Assembly (NCBI GenBank): GCA_947258385.1
Contig: CAMYII010000030.1
Coordinates: 1-55,552 of the forward strand
Direction: 5' to 3'
Length of the DNA: 55,552 nt
DNA from: Acidiferrobacterales bacterium
GTDB lineage: Bacteria > Pseudomonadota > Gammaproteobacteria > Acidiferrobacterales > SZUA-150
Shown here piece after piece: positions 51,679-55,552 of this stretch. Each line of letters starts with the position of its first letter. The first letter of the stretch is position 1. Both the position numbers and the translations under genes were made by a program. The notes under the pieces are model-generated. The model saw only the letters and a program-made list of their open reading frames with translations, searched no databases and had not been told where the DNA came from.

Positions 51679-52011
51679 ATGAGTTATTACAAACACCACA
51701 TCTTTTTCTGCACCAATCATCGTGATGACGGCAGCGCCTGCTGCGCCCGGCACAACGCCCAGGCCATGCGCGATTACGTAAAGGGCAGGGTGAAGGAGCT
51801 GGGTCTGGCGGGCAAGGGCAAGGTGCGGGTGAACACCGCCGGTTGCCTCGACCGCTGTGAGCAGGGCCCGGTGGCCGTGGTTTACCCGGGCGCCACCTGG
51901 TACACCTATGTCGACCAGGAAGACCTCGACGAGATCATCGACTCGCACCTGCGGCACGGGCGGGTCGTCGAGCGCCTGCTGCTGGACCCGGTCGCCGATG
52001 CGGACAAGTAG
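51679..52011 (+). CDS. Thioredoxin-like [2Fe-2S] ferredoxin
   Basis: A 110-residue protein. HHIFFCTNHRDDGSACCARH supplies two of the cluster cysteines, and VRVNTAGCLDRCEQGPVAVV the other two, the standard pattern of the thioredoxin-like 2Fe-2S family. ATG at 51679 is chosen because MSYYKHHIFFCTN matches the usual start and the upstream seven in-frame codons come from heptamer repeat. It is divergent from the glcF-like gene. It probably carries electrons for an unidentified oxidoreductase. Confidence 0.85.
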   Translation: MSYYKHHIFFCTNHRDDGSACCARHNAQAMRDYVKGRVKELGLAGKGKVRVNTAGCLDRCEQGPVAVVYPGATWYTYVDQEDLDEIIDSHLRHGRVVERLLLDPVADADK

Positions 52012-52180
52012 CCGCGCCGTCCCAGACGCCCGTCAGCGGCCGGATCCCGCGGCTGGCAGCCCGGCCCGGCAGCCACCACGCCTCGTGTTCCCGGTTTGAC
52101 AGATATCCAATTTAATCAATCTGTTATATACTTAGTACTGTATCGCTGGCCCGACCGGCGAATTAATTTCAGGTTTTGGC

Positions 52181-52209
52181 TTGACAGGCGTATTATCATA
52201 TTAGATAAT
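52181..52209 (+). promoter_or_regulatory. Strong sigma-70-type promoter
   Basis: TTGACA (52181-52186), 17 bases, GATAAT (52204-52209). A second TTGACA at 52096-52101 lies upstream without as good a -10. Transcription would begin near 52216 and run into a perfect terminator at 52331-52361 with no real gene between. Confidence 0.7.
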
Positions 52210-52215
52210 TCTTAT

Positions 52216-52361
52216 ATAGATTGATGTTGCCGGTTCGATGGGCAAGGGGCAGGCGGCAAATGCATGAATTCTCTGTGGATGTGTGAACATCCACAGTAAA
52301 CGGCTCCTCCATCCTCCTAGTGGTGGTTCGGGCGTGGCTCCTTTGCCACGCCTTTTTTTTT
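52216..52361 (+). ncRNA. Candidate small RNA of about 145 nt
   Basis: The region from the predicted start to the terminator holds a 5' part with a TTGCC/GGCAA pairing, a perfect 9-base-pair hairpin (CTGTGGATG, loop TGTGAA, CATCCACAG) at 52272-52295, then a CU-rich single-stranded stretch CTCCTCCATCCTCCT that mimics the anti-Shine-Dalgarno sequence, and an intrinsic terminator. A 20-codon frame (ATG at 52223, MLPVRWARGRRQ and on) ends inside the hairpin, so a leader peptide is an alternative. I recognise no known RNA family. The spacer 52012-52180 upstream shows nothing else. Confidence 0.55.
52331..52361 (+). terminator. Intrinsic terminator with nine T
   Basis: GGCGTGGC, loop TCCTTT, GCCACGCC, then nine T. 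A perfect 8-base-pair stem. Confidence 0.93.
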
Positions 52362-52371
52362 GCCTGAAAAC

Positions 52372-52403
52372 AGTGGCAAGTTACAAGTTTCAAGTAGCAA
52401 GTT
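52372..52403. repeat. CAAGTRR heptamer cluster E
   Basis: AGTGGCA, AGTTACA, AGTTTCA, AGTAGCA in tandem just past the terminator. Confidence 0.8.
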
Positions 52404-52503
52404 TGGCCAGGGGTGAAGTAATTTTGCTCTCGTAATCGCCGTCCGCTTGCCGCTGTTGTAAGAATAGTCTGAATCACCGTTTATAGGCCTGTTTTGCGCG
52501 TTT

Positions 52504-52536
52504 TCTTGCCACTTGCTACTTGTAACTTGCTACTTC
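52504..52536. repeat. CAAGTRR heptamer cluster F
   Basis: TTCTTGC, CACTTGC, TACTTGT, AACTTGC, in the rplM leader, 55 bases before the start codon. Confidence 0.8.
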
Positions 52537-52590
52537 GTTATGTACTATCCGCGGTCTTTCGTGATACCCGCGGATTTCGGACATTGTGAC

Positions 52591-53019
52591 ATGAAGACCT
52601 TTACCGCAACACCGGACAATATCAAGCGTGACTGGTACGTCGTGGACGCCACCGACAAGGTTCTGGGCCGGCTGGCCACCGAGCTCGCGCGCCGTCTGCG
52701 CGGCAAGCACAAACCGGAATACACCCCCCACATGGACACCGGCGATTACATCGTGGTGGTCAATGCCGAGAAGGTGCGGGTGACGGGCAACAAGGCCGAG
52801 GCCAAGCTGTACCATCGTTACACCGGCTTCCCCGGCGGGCTCAGAACGATCAATTTCAGCGATCTGCGGCAGAAGGCCCCCGAGCGCATCATCGAGACGG
52901 CGGTGCGCGGCATGCTCCCCAAGGGACCGCTCGGCCGGGCGATGGCCGGCAAGCTCAAGGTCTACGCCGGCACCGCCCACAAGCATGCGGCGCAGCAGCC
53001 CAAACCGCTAGAGATCTAA
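52591..53019 (+). CDS. rplM: 50S ribosomal protein uL13
   Basis: A 142-residue protein with the full uL13 sequence pattern: [20 protein letters not shown] at the start, [55 protein letters not shown] and a [13 protein letters not shown] end. It binds 23S rRNA early in 50S assembly. ATG at 52591 gives the canonical MKTF start; a longer frame begins upstream in non-conserved sequence. rpsI follows after 17 bases, the usual pair. Confidence 0.98.
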   Translation: MKTFTATPDNIKRDWYVVDATDKVLGRLATELARRLRGKHKPEYTPHMDTGDYIVVVNAEKVRVTGNKAEAKLYHRYTGFPGGLRTINFSDLRQKAPERIIETAVRGMLPKGPLGRAMAGKLKVYAGTAHKHAAQQPKPLEI

Positions 53020-53036
53020 CCGGAAGCAGAACAACC

Positions 53037-53435
53037 ATGGCAGAACAAACCAGTTACCACTACGGCACGGGCCGCCGCAAATCCTCCACCGCGCGGGTGT
53101 ATCTGCGCCCGGGCAGCGGCACCATCACCATCAATAAGCGTTCGCTGGAAACGTATTTCGGGCGCGAGACCGCGCGCATGCTGGTGCGCCAGCCGCTGCA
53201 GGTGGTTGACATGCTCGGTCGCTTCGACATCCAGGTCAACGTCCACGGCGGCGGACCCAACGGCCAGGCCGGCGCCATCCGTCACGGCATCACCCGCGCG
53301 CTCATCGACTATGACGAGGCGCTGCGCGCCACCCTGCGCAAGGCCGGTTACGTCACCCGCGACGCGCGCGAAGTCGAACGCAAGAAAGTCGGCCTGCACA
53401 AGGCACGCAAACGGCCGCAGTATTCCAAACGTTAG
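53037..53435 (+). CDS. rpsI: 30S ribosomal protein uS9
   Basis: A 132-residue protein with the uS9 signature: [57 protein letters not shown] and the basic tail [17 protein letters not shown] that reaches the P-site tRNA. GGAAGCAGAAC precedes the ATG. The stop TAG borders heptamer cluster G. In many gammaproteobacteria petABC follow rpsI; here a four-helix-bundle gene and a tRNA follow instead. Confidence 0.98.
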   Translation: MAEQTSYHYGTGRRKSSTARVYLRPGSGTITINKRSLETYFGRETARMLVRQPLQVVDMLGRFDIQVNVHGGGPNGQAGAIRHGITRALIDYDEALRATLRKAGYVTRDAREVERKKVGLHKARKRPQYSKR

Positions 53436-53463
53436 TGGCAAGCTACAAGTAGCAAGTAGCAAG
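53434..53463. repeat. CAAGTRR heptamer cluster G
   Basis: AGTGGCA, AGCTACA, AGTAGCA, AGTAGCA between rpsI and the four-helix-bundle gene, starting at the rpsI stop codon. Confidence 0.8.
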
Positions 53464-53471
53464 ATGAGAGC

Positions 53472-53834
53472 ATGGATGCGCTCGAGAACCTTGAAGTTTG
53501 GAAGCGCAGTTGCCGTCTAAGTGTTGAGCTCTATCAGGCTTTATCAGACTGCAAAGATTTTGGTTTTAGAGATCAAGTAACACGTTCGGCGCTGTCAGTC
53601 CCGTCTAATATTGCCGAGGGCTATGAGCGCGATTCCACCAGAGAGTTCTCTCGTTTTCTCAAAATTGCCAAAGGATCGTGCGGTGAACTGAGAACGCAGC
53701 TTTATATTGGTTGTGAAGCTGGGTTTATCAATGCAGCGAGCGGTACGCAGTTCATTCGTGAGGCCACGGAAATTGCAAGAATGATTCAAGGCCTAATCAA
53801 GCGCTGCCGTACAATGTTGGACGATCTAGAGTGA
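53472..53834 (+). CDS. Four-helix-bundle protein (S23/23S-intervening-sequence type)
   Basis: A 120-residue all-helical protein. LENLEVWKRSCRLSVELYQA, DQVTRSALSVPSNIAEGYER and SRFLKIAKGSCGELRTQLYI are the hallmarks of the four-helix-bundle family first seen inside 23S rRNA intervening sequences; the accessory variability protein of diversity-generating retroelements has the same fold. No cellular role is established. It is bounded on both sides by heptamer clusters (G and H) and sits between rpsI and a tRNA, with lower GC than rplM-rpsI, which suggests later arrival. Confidence 0.88.
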   Translation: MDALENLEVWKRSCRLSVELYQALSDCKDFGFRDQVTRSALSVPSNIAEGYERDSTREFSRFLKIAKGSCGELRTQLYIGCEAGFINAASGTQFIREATEIARMIQGLIKRCRTMLDDLE

Positions 53835-53850
53835 GCCTCTTGACTCCGCA

Positions 53851-53882
53851 TACTTGCTACTTGTAACTTGCCACTTGTAACT
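53851..53882. repeat. CAAGTRR heptamer cluster H
   Basis: TACTTGC, TACTTGT, AACTTGC, CACTTGT immediately before the tRNA gene. Confidence 0.8.
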
Positions 53883-53889
53883 GCATTAC

Positions 53890-53963
53890 TGGGGGATCGT
53901 CTAGTGGTAGGACTACGGACTCTGACTCCGTCAACCGAGGTTCGAATCCTCGTCCCCCAGCCA
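53890..53963 (+). tRNA. tRNA-Gln (anticodon CTG)
   Basis: Acceptor stem TGGGGGA pairs with TCCCCCA, followed by G and an encoded CCA. The anticodon stem-loop ACGGA-CTCTGAC-TCCGT gives anticodon CTG. GGTTCGAATCC is the T arm. An initial U-G pattern is usual for tRNA-Gln. Confidence 0.95.
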
Positions 53964-53967
53964 TACA

Positions 53968-54160
53968 TCCAGTCCCTAGTGACTACTAGTGACTAGTAGC
54001 TAGGATCTAGCGACTAGGTTCTAGAGATTCTCAATTCCCAGCCAACTATTCAGTATCTAGCAGCTAGCTGCTAGATACTCTAATTTGCAGTCATACATCT
54101 AATCGCTAGCGGCATAGTAACTAGTACCTAGCTGCTGGCTATTAGTACTTAGCTGTTAGT
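53968..54160. repeat. CTAG-rich degenerate repeats downstream of tRNA-Gln
   Basis: At least thirteen CTAG tetramers lie in about 165 bases (53975-54140). Three imperfect units each begin with a copy resembling the tRNA end and flank: CCAGCCATACATCCAGTCCC at 53956, CCCAGCCAACTATTCAGT near 54037, and GCAGTCATACATCTAATC near 54088. From 54160 to the porin promoter the spacer is AT-rich, with a small hairpin GCTTG-ATTGCG-CAAGC at 54217-54232. Confidence 0.7.
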
Positions 54161-54353
54161 AGTCGGGACAAACGCCTCGTTTATCGCCTTTTTGATGCTG
54201 ATTTTTGTCAATTTTTCGCTTGATTGCGCAAGCTATGAGGCCTTGCTGTGGTTGCGAGCATTCTCCTAAGTCTTTGTATTTTTGTACTTATCAACGCTGT
54301 TGCATTTATGCGACATTTTTCCCGGGTGTGTGGTATGGCTCGCGAAAAAACGG

Positions 54354-54382
54354 TTGCGCGCCGGTAGGAATATGTGTTTAAT
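54354..54382 (+). promoter_or_regulatory. Candidate porin promoter
   Basis: TTGCGC (54354-54359), 17 bases, TTTAAT (54377-54382), giving a leader of about 75 bases to the porin start. Confidence 0.4.
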
Positions 54383-54462
54383 GCCGAACCAGCGTACGAG
54401 AAGAACGACGCGCACGTTGTCTTAACGCAACGAACCATAAACATTCCAGGAGAATACACACT

Positions 54463-55552
54463 ATGAATAAAAAGTTTTTAGCAACTGCTATCGGTGCCGC
54501 GCTGGCGGCCGGCCCGATGCTGGCGGCCCAGGCCGATGTCAAGGTCTACGGTGCGGCGGCAGTCGATATTGGTAATGTTGATGTCGAGATCGTGGGCGCC
54601 GCGGTCCAGCCCGACGATGTCAATGTCGTCGAGGACAACGCCCGCGGCCGGTTTGGCGTCATTGCCACAGAAGATCTCGGCGGCGGCCTCACGGGTCTGG
54701 CGCGTTTCGAGTGGCGCGTGGATACCACCGATAACTCGCGCACCGATGCCAGCCCCAGTGGCTCGCTCACCGGCCGCGAATCCTGGGTCGGGCTGAAGGG
54801 CAACTGGGGTACCTTCAAGGCCGGTAACGTGCGTAGCGCCTATAAATACACCGGCGGCACTACCTACGATCCTTTTGTCACCACCCTGCTGGAAGCCCGC
54901 TCCCGCGGCGGTATGACCGGCAACGATCTGGCGATCCTCGGCAGCACCGGCGCCTTCGGGTCCAACAATTTCGTGAGCAACTCTATCAGTTACGAGACAG
55001 CCAACCTGCAGGGGTTTAAGGCCTGGATTACCTATAGCCCGGATGAGGCCGGCGACGCCCGCGGCAGCGACGGCGACTATACGCTCTCAGCGAAATACGG
55101 CACCAAGCAGTGGCACGTGTTCGCCGCCGCAGCCCACGATCAGGATCTGGACGGTGTGCTCACCGACGGTGTCGAAAGAGAATACGACTCGGTCAAGGTC
55201 GGCGGCTCGTTCAATCTCGGCACCGCGGGCAAGATCTCGGCCCAGCACGAAATCGGTGAAAGTAACATCTTTGATACCAACCTCGATTTCGTGACCGACG
55301 CTGGTGAGAACCTTCAAGCGCTGGACACCGATCTGACCACCACCTTCATCGGCTATCAGCTGCCCTTCGCCGGCAAGTGGACCGGTGTCCTGAACTACGC
55401 CCAGCAGGAATATGACGTCGACACCTTTGGGACCCAGGACGTTGACTATATGGCCGTCGGCGCGATCCACAAGTTCTCCAAGCAGACCCGCATCTACTTC
55501 GGTATCGCCAATACCGAATACGATAAAGCGGTTGAAATCGATACTTGGACCG
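54463..55552 (+). CDS. Gram-negative porin, 3' end beyond the window
   Basis: At least 363 codons, open to the window end. AGGAGA lies about 9 bases before ATG at 54463. The signal peptide MNKKFLATAIGAALAAGPML ends near AAQA. DVKVYGAAAVDIGNVDVEI begins the barrel; NARGRFGVIATEDLGGGLTG with FEWRVDT and then GRESWVGLKGNWGTFKAGNV are classic Gram-negative general porin motifs. Strands alternate regularly to the edge (IYFGIANTEYDKA). It would form a trimeric 16-stranded diffusion pore in the outer membrane. It is unrelated in sequence pattern to the coiled-coil porin at 37724. Confidence 0.93.
   Translation, partial: MNKKFLATAIGAALAAGPMLAAQADVKVYGAAAVDIGNVDVEIVGAAVQPDDVNVVEDNARGRFGVIATEDLGGGLTGLARFEWRVDTTDNSRTDASPSGSLTGRESWVGLKGNWGTFKAGNVRSAYKYTGGTTYDPFVTTLLEARSRGGMTGNDLAILGSTGAFGSNNFVSNSISYETANLQGFKAWITYSPDEAGDARGSDGDYTLSAKYGTKQWHVFAAAAHDQDLDGVLTDGVEREYDSVKVGGSFNLGTAGKISAQHEIGESNIFDTNLDFVTDAGENLQALDTDLTTTFIGYQLPFAGKWTGVLNYAQQEYDVDTFGTQDVDYMAVGAIHKFSKQTRIYFGIANTEYDKAVEIDTWT

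Overview
This window looks like chromosomal DNA of a gammaproteobacterium, probably an environmental respiratory or chemolithotrophic lineage. The evidence is the gammaproteobacterial gene types (coq7, the rplM-rpsI pair, Gram-negative porins, a CusCBA system), the many c-type cytochromes, and the fairly GC-rich sequence. No genus is claimed.

Layout. (1) 0-2.9 kb: the end of lemA, an M48 membrane protease and a DUF998 membrane protein. (2) 2.9-6.3 kb: a gutted UbiB-like gene, then PilZ and glgX. (3) 6.3-12.1 kb: a copper module, with a CusRS/CopRS two-component system divergent from copA-copB-cupredoxin and a near-perfect 36-bp palindrome between them. (4) 12.1-15.9 kb: a ClsB-like phospholipase D enzyme, a DUF547 protein and three broken genes. 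(5) 15.9-24.8 kb: a complete minus-strand Alternative Complex III operon (actA, actB split in two, actC-F) plus a small zinc-ribbon membrane protein and a diheme cytochrome. (6) 25-42 kb: small metal-related proteins, an RND exporter, a patatin-like lipase, an HD-GYP protein, a porin-cytochrome pair, a Met-rich Spy-like protein with ten MMGGG repeats, a MerR regulator and many decayed genes, including a dead Rieske gene. (7) 42-49.3 kb: the cusCBA copper/silver efflux operon with small Cys/His/Met-rich companions and a class II-like FNR site. (8) 49.4-55.5 kb: a core-like segment with coq7, a glcF-like gene, a [2Fe-2S] ferredoxin, a candidate small RNA, rplM-rpsI, a four-helix-bundle gene, tRNA-Gln(CTG) and a porin. 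Its spacers are filled with CAAGTRR heptamers that I did not see in the first 49 kb.

How it fits together. Periplasmic copper oxidation and sequestration (CopA, CopB, cupredoxin) and trans-envelope export (CusCBA) form one copper/silver defence. ACIII would pass quinol electrons to cytochrome c, and the only bc1-type gene seen, petA, is destroyed.

Main novel signals: (a) five promoter-like sites, each TTGACC-19 bp-hexamer carrying CCTGT-N9-ACARG, scattered over 38 kb, one touching the merR stop codon, which suggests an island-wide MerR regulon; (b) a candidate RNA of about 145 nt with a strong promoter, a CU-rich anti-Shine-Dalgarno stretch and a textbook terminator upstream of rplM; (c) at least ten genes eroded by deletions or frameshifts, all in the first 40 kb; (d) the sharp boundary of heptamer repeats near 50 kb. 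All functional statements are from reading the sequence; no searches were run.
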